Origin: a virus
Length of the DNA stretch: 64,000 nt
Reading direction: 5' to 3' (one strand)
Virus record (IMG/VR): IMGVR_UViG_3300028840_006257
Location: 149,011 to 213,010 of that record
This document shows, piece after piece, positions 54,941-62,669 of this stretch. Position 1 is the stretch's first letter. Every line of letters starts with the position of its first letter. Below the pieces are notes generated by a model. It worked only from the letters and a program-made list of their open reading frames with translations, was not told the origin of the DNA and did not search any database. The translations under genes were made by a program, and so were the position numbers.

Positions 54941-55027
54941 GTTCTACGCCCGCGACCAGGCTGGCCGGGGGCGCGCCGTCAGGATGCCGCGGCCGCAGGC
55001 GTGCCTGATCCTCCGGGATGGTAGGAT
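54941..55027. promoter_or_regulatory. Divergent -10 boxes between 54936 (-) and 55034 (+)
   Basis: Minus strand TAGAAC at 54946-54941, 4 bases from its ATG; plus strand TAGGAT at 55022-55027, 6 bases from its ATG. Both fit leaderless transcripts. Confidence 0.5.
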
Positions 55028-55033
55028 GTCTCG

Positions 55034-55228
55034 ATGTCCGAGGAGCTCGCGCGCGTCGAGGTGCTCGACCCGGAGCGGCGACCCGTCCGGCGTCGCAGGT
55101 CGCTCGGTCCGACGAACGCGGCGATGTTCGTGCTCGCCGTGTTCGCCGCGTTCGGAATCCTGCTCCTCGCCGTGGGCACCGTCCTTCGCGAGCGGGCCCG
55201 GGGGTTGACGGGCCGGAGGTCGCCGTGA
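55034..55228 (+). CDS. Single-pass membrane protein, 64 aa
   Basis: Charged N-terminus (ERRPVRRRRS), then a membrane segment about residues 28-50 (AAMFVLAVFAAFGILLLAVG), then a basic end. By the positive-inside rule both ends are basic, so orientation is unclear. Stop overlaps the GTG of the next gene. Confidence 0.7.
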   Translation: MSEELARVEVLDPERRPVRRRRSLGPTNAAMFVLAVFAAFGILLLAVGTVLRERARGLTGRRSP

Positions 55229-55488
55229 AGAGGACTCCGCGCTCGCTCACCCTCCACTTCCCAGGAAAGCTCCGCGAGCGCATGGACAGGCTCGTGCGGG
55301 AGTCGGGGTGTCGGGAGGCGAGGGACGTGGTCGTCGCGGCGCTCGAGCTGTACGAGTACGTCGTCGACCGACGGCTCACGGTGGACGCTAACTTCTTCTG
55401 GCAGGCACCCGGCGGCCCGCTCGTGTCTCTCGAAACTCCGACGGGCCCGTTGACTTGGGACGCCGGGTCGGCCGAGGACGACGCCTGA
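55225..55488 (+). CDS. Ribbon-helix-helix-like protein, 87 aa
   Basis: GTG start overlapping the previous TGA with GGAGG upstream. KRTPRSLTLHFPGKLRERMD followed by RLVRESGCREARDVVVAALE fits a beta strand plus two helices of the CopG/Arc type. Possible regulator of the small-gene operon to the right. Confidence 0.65.
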   Translation: MKRTPRSLTLHFPGKLRERMDRLVRESGCREARDVVVAALELYEYVVDRRLTVDANFFWQAPGGPLVSLETPTGPLTWDAGSAEDDA

Positions 55489-55550
55489 GCTGGCGGGTAT
55501 CGTGGCATACTTTTCCTATGGGGACGGCGTAGGAGACAGGAGAAGATCAC

Positions 55551-55760
55551 ATGGCAGTTCGTTCCACGAGTTCTGAGTATCAGCCCTCCCCACCGAACTA
55601 CGTGCAGGGCGCGACCGGCGTCTGGCACAACATCGGGCACTACCGCGCGGTCACGTCGACTCCGACGACGCAGACCCCGGTGAGTGCGAACATGTGCACT
55701 TCTCCGGTGTGCTCCGTCACGCATCGTCAGTTCCAGTACATCCCCAGGATCAACGGGTAG
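55551..55760 (+). CDS. Hypothetical small protein, 69 aa
   Basis: ATG after AGGAGACAGGAG. Ser/Thr/Pro-rich, with NYVQGATGVWHNIGHYR and CTSPVC; no helix-rich region. Monocistronic: preceded by a 62-base gap and followed by a terminator, so possibly strongly expressed. Confidence 0.65.
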   Translation: MAVRSTSSEYQPSPPNYVQGATGVWHNIGHYRAVTSTPTTQTPVSANMCTSPVCSVTHRQFQYIPRING

Positions 55761-55786
55761 TAGGTCGAAAAACCCTCCGTTCAAGG

Positions 55787-55826
55787 AGAGCCCGCCGGGC
55801 GTATAGTGCGTGGCAGGGCTCTTTTT
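55787..55826 (+). terminator. Rho-independent terminator with TATAGT in its loop
   Basis: AGAGCCC (55787-55793) pairs with GGGCTCT (55816-55822), followed by T-rich TTTTTG. The 22-base loop carries TATAGT (55802-55807), a candidate -10 box for the next operon. Confidence 0.75.
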
Positions 55827-55847
55827 GTGCCTTCGGAAACGCTACAG

Positions 55848-55946
55848 ATGGCCGAACCGGGGTTTCTAAGGGACTTTCACTTCTCTACCCTGGGAACGGG
55901 ACTCGTGGACGAGCTTCTGGGGGGATCGAGCGTCCGATGTGGCTGA
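55848..55946 (+). CDS. Possible 32-aa peptide gene
   Basis: MAEPGFLRDFHFSTLGTGLV and a few more residues, stop at 55944-55946, overlapping the start of the next gene by 10 bases. Protein-like composition, no clear ribosome-binding site. Tentative. Confidence 0.35.
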   Translation: MAEPGFLRDFHFSTLGTGLVDELLGGSSVRCG

Positions 55947-56473
55947 ACTTCAAGTTCGGGGTGAGCCCGGACGTGAGCCATCGCTCTACCCGGTTCACGA
56001 CGGACGTGGTGATCAGTCCGAATTTCAGGTTCCCCGTCGCGCTGCCGGAGGGCGACGAGATCGTGGTGAGCACGAGGAGCGGGCGCCGCCTGCACGCCGA
56101 GTTCGCGCTCCCCGACGACCTGGTGCGGAGCTCGCGGGGTGACCTGGGCAACGTGGTCCGCGACGGGTTCAGGAGCAGCCTGCTCTCGGGCGCGCATCGC
56201 CTCTACGAGTTCGATCCGCGAATCGGGTGGCGATGGGACGGCACGAGAGACCGGGTCGAGCTGCCCGTTTCGCGGCTCTTCGACCCGCCCGAACCGTTCT
56301 CGCGCCACGGAGTGCCTCTCATCCTCGACCGGGACGGCTCGGAGTATCGGCCTCAACAAATTCACGAACCGCGCTGCCCGTTCTGCCGGAGGGCCCACGA
56401 GTTTGACGATCCGCCGATCTGGGCCGGGGCCAACCTGATGTGGGTCCACAGGCGCTGCTGGAGGCGGTCGTGA
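55937..56473 (+). CDS. Hypothetical protein with zinc-like Cys pair, 178 aa
   Basis: Start at ATG 55937 after GGGGGGATCG. Beta-rich N-terminus, then helices; C-terminal CPFCRRAHEFDDPPIW ... HRRCW resembles a small zinc site. Stop overlaps the next GTG. Confidence 0.72.
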   Translation: MWLNFKFGVSPDVSHRSTRFTTDVVISPNFRFPVALPEGDEIVVSTRSGRRLHAEFALPDDLVRSSRGDLGNVVRDGFRSSLLSGAHRLYEFDPRIGWRWDGTRDRVELPVSRLFDPPEPFSRHGVPLILDRDGSEYRPQQIHEPRCPFCRRAHEFDDPPIWAGANLMWVHRRCWRRS

Positions 56474-56964
56474 GCGCGGACCTGCTGGCCGACGAGCGAG
56501 TAGAAGAGTGGAGGCGTCTGCATCCGCGAGAATGGTGGGCCTTCAGACAGCTAGACCAGGACGACGACCTGCGAGCGCGCGTGCTCGCGGCCGTCCTCGG
56601 ACGTCGGACGGCCCACGACCCGGCCCTCGACGACCTCGTGCGGTACGCCGACGCCCTCGAGAACATGCAGCGAGCTCGGCGAGAAGGGACGCTCAAGGCT
56701 CCCCCGGGCGACGGCGAGCGTCGTCCCTTCCCGGCTCGCGTGACCAGGATGGTCCACTTGCAGTCCGGGGGGCGCACGTTCTACCGGGTAGACTTCGCGA
56801 CGCCCCACGGATGGTCGGGGACGTTCGACACCACCAACCCCGACCTGGTCGAGCGCGTGTCGAAGCAGCGCGACCCCAGGAAGCCGGTCACCCTGGTCGG
56901 CGAGATCACGCGGCGTCCGTACGAGTTCCTCGTGGAGCTCGACGCCCGCGTCCGAATCGTGTGA
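56470..56964 (+). CDS. Hypothetical protein, 164 aa
   Basis: GTG 56470 overlaps the previous TGA. Acidic helical N-terminus (WRRLHPREWWAFRQLDQDDD), then a beta-rich part (RTFYRVDFATPHGWSGTFDT, KPVTLVGEITRRPYEFLVEL) that resembles a small OB-type domain. Unknown. Confidence 0.72.
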   Translation: MSADLLADERVEEWRRLHPREWWAFRQLDQDDDLRARVLAAVLGRRTAHDPALDDLVRYADALENMQRARREGTLKAPPGDGERRPFPARVTRMVHLQSGGRTFYRVDFATPHGWSGTFDTTNPDLVERVSKQRDPRKPVTLVGEITRRPYEFLVELDARVRIV

Positions 56965-56971
56965 GGAGCAG

Positions 56972-57766
56972 ATGCCCAAGGCCAAGCCGTATTCCGGTCC
57001 GATCGATGCAAACCTAGCAGCACAGCTGCTCAACAGCAGCGGGGTGACCGTCGACGACGTCCCTCTCGGAGACGCGCTCCGGGCGGGAGCCGAGCACCTG
57101 GAGAGCCTCGTCTCTCGAGCCCGGAAGGCCCTCGACGCCAGCGAGTTCGCGCAGATCGTGGCGGACCACCTCACCGCCAAGATGAACAGGCGCGGCACCT
57201 CGACGCTCACGGTCTCCGACACGGGCCAGGTGACCCTCGAGATCAGCTACGAGGACGCCCCCGTCCGGCACGCCCGACAGCAGCGCACTCGTCGAGTCCC
57301 GCTCATGGAGGAGCTCAAGGCGAAGGCCGACGAGCTGGGCGTGGACATCAGCGAATTCGGAATTAAGCGCAAGAAGATCTGGGAGCACCTTCAGGAGGTC
57401 GAAGCGAAGCGGGCGCAGAGGCCCAGGTCGAAGCGCGAGTCTCGGCGAGAGAAGCGCGCCGAGACCCCGAAGGTCAAGGAGACGGGCCCCGAGGACGAGG
57501 AGGATCGCGGCCCGATGTCCGCCGGTCCCGACGAGACCAGGCTGACGGATCCTCCCGACGACGTGAAGCCGCCGCGGCGAGGCTTCGTGAAAACTGGCGA
57601 CGCGGTCGAGGGCCCCGTCCTCGTGGAGCCCGAGGAGGGCGCGGAGGAGGCCAAGAACGGCCCCAAGGGGGGAAAGAAAGGTTCTCGGCCCTCCATGAAG
57701 CAGCTCGTGCAGGACTCCAAGGAGGTCGACATCACGGACCTCCTGACCTCCGACCCTCCCAAGTAG
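56972..57766 (+). CDS. Hypothetical charged protein, 264 aa
   Basis: ATG after GAGGAGC. The N-terminal 110 residues may fold (DDVPLGDALRAGAEHLESLV, TLTVSDTGQVTLEISYED); the rest is Lys/Glu/Pro-rich with a coiled segment and is probably disordered. Unknown; TAG stop. Confidence 0.75.
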   Translation: MPKAKPYSGPIDANLAAQLLNSSGVTVDDVPLGDALRAGAEHLESLVSRARKALDASEFAQIVADHLTAKMNRRGTSTLTVSDTGQVTLEISYEDAPVRHARQQRTRRVPLMEELKAKADELGVDISEFGIKRKKIWEHLQEVEAKRAQRPRSKRESRREKRAETPKVKETGPEDEEDRGPMSAGPDETRLTDPPDDVKPPRRGFVKTGDAVEGPVLVEPEEGAEEAKNGPKGGKKGSRPSMKQLVQDSKEVDITDLLTSDPPK

Positions 57767-57799
57767 TGGTTTTCCTTCTATGGCCCCGATCTTTGGTAG

Positions 57800-58249
57800 A
57801 TGGGCTGTGAGAACAACTGCCCCCAGTGTCAGCAGTTTCCGTGCACGTGCTCCACGAACTTCTGGATCCTGCCGTCGGGGGTGAACACGCTGAAGGGTTG
57901 CGAGTGCGACCCTGAGAACCCGATCCGGCTGGCAGACTGCTTCATCCTTCACGCCCTCCAGCACTCGATGAAGGCCCGCGCGGACTTCGAGGCCCTGTAC
58001 CCCACGCTCTTTCCGTGCGAGCAGGAGAGGTTCGAGCTCCTCATGGAGGAGTCTCCCTACCTCTTCAAGCTCGTACTCGACGAGAGGGACGACGCGGACG
58101 CCTTCCAGCGCAGGATGAACGACATCCCCGTACACGTGGCCGGTCCTCGAGGCGGCAGGCGGCTCCCCATCACCCACCAGGCCCAGGCGCTGACGCTGCC
58201 GCCGTGGTTCGCGCCGAAGGCCCAACCCAGGCGGTGCGAGGGCAGCTGA
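57800..58249 (+). CDS. Cys-rich protein, 149 aa
   Basis: N-terminus MGCENNCPQCQQFPCTCST and then CECDPENP give eight Cys in about 40 residues, likely metal-binding. Then helical ADCFILHALQHSMKARADFE and a Pro-rich tail. Unknown family. Confidence 0.72.
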   Translation: MGCENNCPQCQQFPCTCSTNFWILPSGVNTLKGCECDPENPIRLADCFILHALQHSMKARADFEALYPTLFPCEQERFELLMEESPYLFKLVLDERDDADAFQRRMNDIPVHVAGPRGGRRLPITHQAQALTLPPWFAPKAQPRRCEGS

Positions 58250-58250
58250 C

Positions 58251-58598
58251 ATGGCGGACGCCGAGACCTCACGAACCGACACTCCGTGCCTGAACGGGCT
58301 CGACGTCGCCAAGGTGTACGAGAAGGCCTGGTGGCAGTCCAAGAAGTTCTTCGCGTTCCTGCTGTGCGAGGTCGGGTTCTTCGTGCTGATGGGCTCGATG
58401 ATCTACACGCAGGAGCTCGACAAGCTGGCGGAGAACGTGGCCTTCATGGTGCTGGCCGTCACGTCTGGGATGCTTGCCATAGGGTTCATTCTCGGACAGG
58501 GCGCCCTAGATCGTTACGTCCGCGTCGCCGCCCTCGCCATGGGGCGCGGGATAGAAAACGGGTCCTCGAAGGCTTCGGCACGAGAGGACGACGGCTGA
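58251..58598 (+). CDS. Membrane protein with two membrane segments, 115 aa
   Basis: Segments at about residues 33-52 (FFAFLLCEVGFFVLMGSMIY) and 64-85 (VAFMVLAVTSGMLAIGFILG). Holin-like size. Starts one base after the preceding stop. Confidence 0.75.
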   Translation: MADAETSRTDTPCLNGLDVAKVYEKAWWQSKKFFAFLLCEVGFFVLMGSMIYTQELDKLAENVAFMVLAVTSGMLAIGFILGQGALDRYVRVAALAMGRGIENGSSKASAREDDG

Positions 58599-58617
58599 TC
58601 AGGAAGGAGAGACAAAA

Positions 58618-59112
58618 ATGCCCGGAAGACCACCCCCTCCCATGTACGGAGCCGTCCGGAAGAGGCGCGTTCCTCAGCAGCACACGGTGACCGTCCAGCC
58701 GAAGACCGAGGAGCAGCGCCAAAAGGAGGCGGCCGCGGCGGAGAAGCAGGCCGAGAAGGCCCGCAAGGAGGTCGACAAGGCGCGCAAGGACGCCCTGAAG
58801 GCGGCCGCGCCTCCGAAGAAGGCCGCGCCTCCGAAGAAGGCCGCGAAGAAGGCGACGAAGAAGAAGGCGACGAAGGAGAAGGCGAGCAAGAAGGAGGCCA
58901 AGGAGGAGGCGCCCAAGAAAACGGCCAGCAAGGCCACGAAGAAGCCTCCCAAGAAGGCCAAGAAGTTCCCGAAGTGGTCTCCCGATGACACGCGCGACAC
59001 CCTCTACAGGCTCGCCAAGAAGCTCGAGCTCGACGTGAACTCGCGCGACCCGAAGGACTGGCTCGTCGACCAGCTCGAGAAGGCGGAGAAGAAGGCGGCG
59101 AAGCAGGCCTGA
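58618..59112 (+). CDS. Histone H1-like lysine-rich protein
   Basis: 164 aa; ATG after AAGGAGAGA. Residues 30-125 are Ala/Lys/Pro-rich with AAPPKKAA and AKKATKKKAT repeats like H1/HC-type tails; the C-terminus (WSPDDTRDTLYRLAKKLELD) is a short helical domain. Likely binds DNA or RNA non-specifically. Internal 18-bp direct repeats near 58806 could vary in number. Confidence 0.82.
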   Translation: MPGRPPPPMYGAVRKRRVPQQHTVTVQPKTEEQRQKEAAAAEKQAEKARKEVDKARKDALKAAAPPKKAAPPKKAAKKATKKKATKEKASKKEAKEEAPKKTASKATKKPPKKAKKFPKWSPDDTRDTLYRLAKKLELDVNSRDPKDWLVDQLEKAEKKAAKQA

Positions 59113-59133
59113 GGTCCCTCGTGACGACGCGGG

Positions 59134-59139
59134 TACAGT
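59134..59139 (+). promoter_or_regulatory. -10-like TACAGT before the lipoprotein gene
   Basis: TACAGT is 5 bases before ATG 59145, near leaderless spacing. Confidence 0.4.
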
Positions 59140-59144
59140 GGGCC

Positions 59145-59498
59145 ATGCTGCGCGCGCTCCTGGTTCTCACGCTCCTGGCCCCCGTGGGCTGCAAGAAGGT
59201 CGGGGTGGTGCTCCGCGATCCGGAGGTCTACAAGAACGAGATCGCGTTCTTCCAGATGGCCCTCGAGCAGGACACCGAGCTCCTCGAGAAGTACCTCGCA
59301 GAGGGATCGTGCTCCTGCGAGGAAGGGGCCTGGACCACGGAGGAGTGCGAGGTGGCCGCCTTGAACGTCCTCGTGGTGAGACACCGTCTCCAGTACCACG
59401 TGGACCTGATGCTCTACAACGCGAGGATGCGGGACGAGAGGCCCCCGAAGGAGCCTCCCGAGGTTCCCGATCCCTCGACGCTCTGCCCGGAGGGATAG
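59145..59498 (+). CDS. Predicted lipoprotein, 117 aa
   Basis: From ATG 59145: MLRALLVLTLLAPVGC, a signal peptide with lipobox (APVGC) and Cys 16 as the lipidation site; the upstream GTG 59121 would put charged residues before it. The mature part has CSCEEGAW...C and a helix. Could be a spanin-like lysis lipoprotein or a surface-exclusion protein; no inner-membrane partner is obvious. TAG stop. Confidence 0.75.
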   Translation: MLRALLVLTLLAPVGCKKVGVVLRDPEVYKNEIAFFQMALEQDTELLEKYLAEGSCSCEEGAWTTEECEVAALNVLVVRHRLQYHVDLMLYNARMRDERPPKEPPEVPDPSTLCPEG

Positions 59499-59504
59499 CC
59501 GCCG

Positions 59505-59885
59505 ATGTCGTACAAGCGCAAACTGTCTGGCCTCGCGTCGAAGCTCGGTCAGGAGGGGGTGGACCGCCTGGCCGACCTGCTCGACGACGAGGCCGGGAAG
59601 GCCGACGAACCTTGGAAGAAGACGCTCCTCGACCTGCTGGCCGACGGGGCTCGCCGTCACGGGCCCGACGGTTTTCAGATGGCCCAGGACGCCGTGGAGC
59701 GGCTGCTCGACGGAGACGACGCGGACATCAGGAAGGTGACGAAGAACCTCCTGATCGCCAGCAACCTCCTCGCGCAGCTCCAGAACGCCGAGGCCGACCG
59801 CAAGGACCGGGCTCGCAAGTGGCTCAGGGCCGTCGGCGAGACCATCGGACAGATCCTGAAGGCGGTGGTCGGGACGGTGCTCTAG
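59505..59885 (+). CDS. Helical protein, 126 aa
   Basis: Regular amphipathic helices throughout (RKLSGLASKLGQEGVDRLAD ... VERLLDGDDADIRKVTKNLL). GGAGGG upstream. Unknown. TAG stop. Confidence 0.72.
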   Translation: MSYKRKLSGLASKLGQEGVDRLADLLDDEAGKADEPWKKTLLDLLADGARRHGPDGFQMAQDAVERLLDGDDADIRKVTKNLLIASNLLAQLQNAEADRKDRARKWLRAVGETIGQILKAVVGTVL

Positions 59886-59910
59886 CCGCGTCCGCGGCGG
59901 AACTCGTGTC

Positions 59911-60369
59911 GTGACGAGCCTGGTCCGCAAGCGGATGCGCGTAGCCCGGTACATCCCGGCCAAGCTCTATGGCTTCGTGATGGACGACGACGGCCTTCAG
60001 GTGTTCTTCCACGTCCGGGCGTTCGATTGGGGGACGTTCAAGACGCGTCCTCCGCCCATCGTCGGGGAGCTCGTGGACGTGGAGTACGACCCGGCCGGTC
60101 CCGTGAACGGCAAGGCTCCGAAGGCGCGCCACGTTCACCGTCTCGAGGAGCCCCAGGCGTGTCACGGGATCGTGGAGGACTTCAACGAGGGCCGTGGGTA
60201 CGGCTTCATCACGACGTCAGACGGCCGGTCGCACTACCTTCACAGGTCGGAGATGACGGACGGGAGCCTTCCGCGGCCCGGCATGGAGGTCTCGTTCTTC
60301 GAGGGCTTCAAGCAGGGGCGCACGAGGGCGTGCTACGTGTCGCTCGCGAACCAGGGAGCGAAGAGATGA
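59911..60369 (+). CDS. Tandem cold-shock-domain protein
   Basis: 152 aa (GTG 59911; ATG 59935 possible). The second domain is clear: CHGIVEDFNEGRGYGFITTS with the RNP-1 GYGFI and HRSEMTDG; the first has YGFVMDDDGLQVFFHVRAFD (RNP-like YGFV and VFFH). Cold-shock domains bind single-stranded RNA or DNA; a phage copy could act on mRNA folding. Stop overlaps the next ATG. Confidence 0.85.
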   Translation: MTSLVRKRMRVARYIPAKLYGFVMDDDGLQVFFHVRAFDWGTFKTRPPPIVGELVDVEYDPAGPVNGKAPKARHVHRLEEPQACHGIVEDFNEGRGYGFITTSDGRSHYLHRSEMTDGSLPRPGMEVSFFEGFKQGRTRACYVSLANQGAKR

Positions 60370-60965
60370 GCCAGGACGAGAACCCCTTCGGCGGCAAGAA
60401 CCCTCACGGCATGTACGTGCCCATCACGGACGACGAGATGGAGGTCGTAGCCAGGATCGCGGAGGCGGGCGGCTTCAGGCTCGTGGTCGCGGACTGGGGA
60501 CGCGTCGACGGCTTCACGCTCGCCGTTCCCGGCGAGCGCTACACGGGCAGGCCGCTCGTCGTGATGGGAGACAAACGCGTCTCGTTCTACTTCCGCATGA
60601 CGTTCTCCGCGCCCGAGGTGCCGCAGCCGAACTGGTACTTCGACGTCGAGGTGTGGGCCTTCGACCGGCTCCTCTTCTCGAAGCGCATGCCCACGGAGCA
60701 GAACGGGCACCCCATCGAGATCGTCGCCGGGATGTCCATCGACCTGGCCCTCGACATCGCGCTCGACAAGATGGATCCCGCGTTCGTCAAGGAGGTCAAG
60801 CCCGGCGCGACCGGACTCACGACGCGCCACGGCAACCTGCATCTCGACCTGCATCGGCAGCGCCTCCTGCGCGAGACGCGGGCCGGGGAGAAGGCAGTTC
60901 GTGAAATATCGCGCCGCGAGGCCGTGGAAGCCACGCAGAAGGCCAAGAAGGCCACGGGACGGTGA
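60366..60965 (+). CDS. Hypothetical protein, 199 aa
   Basis: ATG overlaps the previous TGA. Mixed alpha/beta (MEVVARIAEAGGFRLVVADW, NWYFDVEVWAFDRLLFSKRM) and a Lys/Arg-rich C-terminal helix. Unknown. Confidence 0.75.
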   Translation: MSQDENPFGGKNPHGMYVPITDDEMEVVARIAEAGGFRLVVADWGRVDGFTLAVPGERYTGRPLVVMGDKRVSFYFRMTFSAPEVPQPNWYFDVEVWAFDRLLFSKRMPTEQNGHPIEIVAGMSIDLALDIALDKMDPAFVKEVKPGATGLTTRHGNLHLDLHRQRLLRETRAGEKAVREISRREAVEATQKAKKATGR

Positions 60966-60972
60966 CGGCCCT

Positions 60973-61158
60973 ATGAGACGTCCCCTGACGAGATGCCCGG
61001 CGCGCGAGAAGAGGCCCAAGATCATCGTCCGCAGCAGCCGTCCGAGGAACAGGGTCGTCGTGCGACCGAGGAACCCACTGAACCGCTACAAGGTCGTGAC
61101 GACGCTGCCCGCTCCGGGAGCGGTGGGACACCTCCTGATCTCGATCCGCGGCTCCTAG
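60973..61158 (+). CDS. Basic small protein, 61 aa
   Basis: Start at ATG 60973. Chosen over the overlapping frame because its third codon positions are almost all G/C, as in neighbouring genes. Very basic (RPKIIVRSSRPRNRVVVRPR). TAG stop shares one base with the next GTG. Confidence 0.6.
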   Translation: MRRPLTRCPAREKRPKIIVRSSRPRNRVVVRPRNPLNRYKVVTTLPAPGAVGHLLISIRGS

Positions 61159-61739
61159 TGCGCCGAGCGCTGGCCGCCGAGAGGCCGAAGCGTCCCGACG
61201 ATGCCGAGGTCGACGTCGACGGCGAGGAGATGGACACCGAGTGGGACGAGCCCGCCGCGGCCTGGATGCAGGTCAAGCGGGCCGCGGTCAGGCGCGCCAT
61301 CGCGTCGCTCGTCAACGATCCCGAGAACCTCCCACAGGTCGGCAGGCGCGTCGACCGGATCGTCCGTCAGACGGGAGCCGCCGACATCTACTTCGACGAC
61401 GGCTCGTGGGTGTCCGCGACGGTGGACGATCCTGAGCCCCGCACGAGCGAGCAGGCTCGGGTCCTCGAGGAGGTGTACGGAGAGGCGTCCCCGGCGGCCA
61501 CGCGGCCGCTGGTCGTGGCCGCCAGGAACCGCAGGATGCTCGGGGTGCTCGACGCTCGCGCCCCCGGGGCGACCGACCCACGCCTCTGGCGACTCAGGCT
61601 CGAGGCACCCTTCGACCTCTACCTCGTCCGCGATCCGAGATTGGCGCCCGAGAGTTTCAAGATGCGCGACGCGTCGGCTCGAGACTGGAGACGCGTGCGC
61701 CGCCTGGTGAGGGCGAGCCTGGTCGCTCGCGTCCGCTGA
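61158..61739 (+). CDS. Hypothetical protein, 193 aa
   Basis: GTG 61158 overlaps the previous TAG. MDTEWDEPAAAWMQVKRAAV, then helical and ADIYFDDGSWVSATVDDPEP. The open frame to the left up to 60993 has poor codon bias and is excluded. Unknown. Confidence 0.7.
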   Translation: MRRALAAERPKRPDDAEVDVDGEEMDTEWDEPAAAWMQVKRAAVRRAIASLVNDPENLPQVGRRVDRIVRQTGAADIYFDDGSWVSATVDDPEPRTSEQARVLEEVYGEASPAATRPLVVAARNRRMLGVLDARAPGATDPRLWRLRLEAPFDLYLVRDPRLAPESFKMRDASARDWRRVRRLVRASLVARVR

Positions 61740-61916
61740 TTTTCACGACGCCGGTCGAGTTCCGCGGCCGAGCTCGGGGCGCGGGCGAACGCGCGCCTCG
61801 CACGGTGTCGCAGAAGCCCGAATCTCCGCGCATGGTGCGGATCTTCGCGTCGATAAGTTTCGTCGCCGGGCCTCGGTTTTCGTTCGATGGGGGCGCCCTT
61901 ACCAGAGAGGCGTCCT
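61740..61916 (+). other. Untranslated gap before the virion-type genes
   Basis: No gene that I can support. An in-frame ATG at 61887 could extend the next gene by 10 codons; GAGAGG near 61903 favours GTG 61917. A promoter is expected but none stands out. Confidence 0.4.
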
Positions 61917-62642
61917 GTGACCACGCTCACCAACTTCAAGGCGATCGAGCTTTTCGGGGGAGGGGGAGGAGCTGCCGACCTCGCCACGACTCTCGGCATC
62001 GGGAACACGACCGGAGGCAACGACATCGTGTTCTCGAACGCCGGCGGAGGACTCCTCGACCAGATCGACTCCGAGGACAACGCGGCCGGGGCGGGCTACA
62101 CGTTCAACCTCAACGGAAGCGACGCCGGCGGCGGAGTCTTCGTCGGCGGCGACATCAACCTGAATCCGGGACTGGGTTCGGGGGGAGCCGCGGACGGCAA
62201 GGTCAACATCAACGGCGACCTCGTCGTGACCGGGAGCGTCACGCTGACGAACCTCTACAGTGGGACGGGCTCTCCCGAGGGCGTCCTGACTGCCGCCGTC
62301 GGATCGGTCTACACGAGGACGGACGGCCAGGACGGGAACTCTCAGTACTTCAAGCAGGCGAATGGTGCAGGGAACACGGGGTGGGTGCCTGCGGGACCGC
62401 AGGTCGTCGAGGAGTTCACGGCTCCGGGCGGCTCGGCGATCTTCACGACCGCGCGCGCGGTGTTCGACGCGACCGTGGTCACCACCGTCGACAACCTCGC
62501 CGTGTACTGGAACGGCGTGCTGCAGCGCGAGGGGGCCCTGAACGACTACACGGTCGTCTACAACCCCGCGTTCGCGTCGATCACCCTCAACCAGGTACCG
62601 CCAGCGAGCGACCCCATCACGATCAAGTACCTGCCCGAGTAG
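61917..62642 (+). CDS. Virion-type protein (tail fibre or decoration-like), 241 aa
   Basis: GTG start behind GAGAGG. Gly/Asn/Asp/Thr-rich with repeating short strands (GGVFVGGDINLNPGLGSGGA, KVNINGDLVVTGSVTLTNLY), typical of beta-helical tail-fibre shafts; the C-terminal VYWNGVLQREGALNDYTVVY resembles receptor-binding or fibre-tip repeats. No catalytic motif. Confidence 0.75.
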   Translation: MTTLTNFKAIELFGGGGGAADLATTLGIGNTTGGNDIVFSNAGGGLLDQIDSEDNAAGAGYTFNLNGSDAGGGVFVGGDINLNPGLGSGGAADGKVNINGDLVVTGSVTLTNLYSGTGSPEGVLTAAVGSVYTRTDGQDGNSQYFKQANGAGNTGWVPAGPQVVEEFTAPGGSAIFTTARAVFDATVVTTVDNLAVYWNGVLQREGALNDYTVVYNPAFASITLNQVPPASDPITIKYLPE

Positions 62643-62669
62643 CGCAGGAAGCAACGCAGGAGCAGAAGC

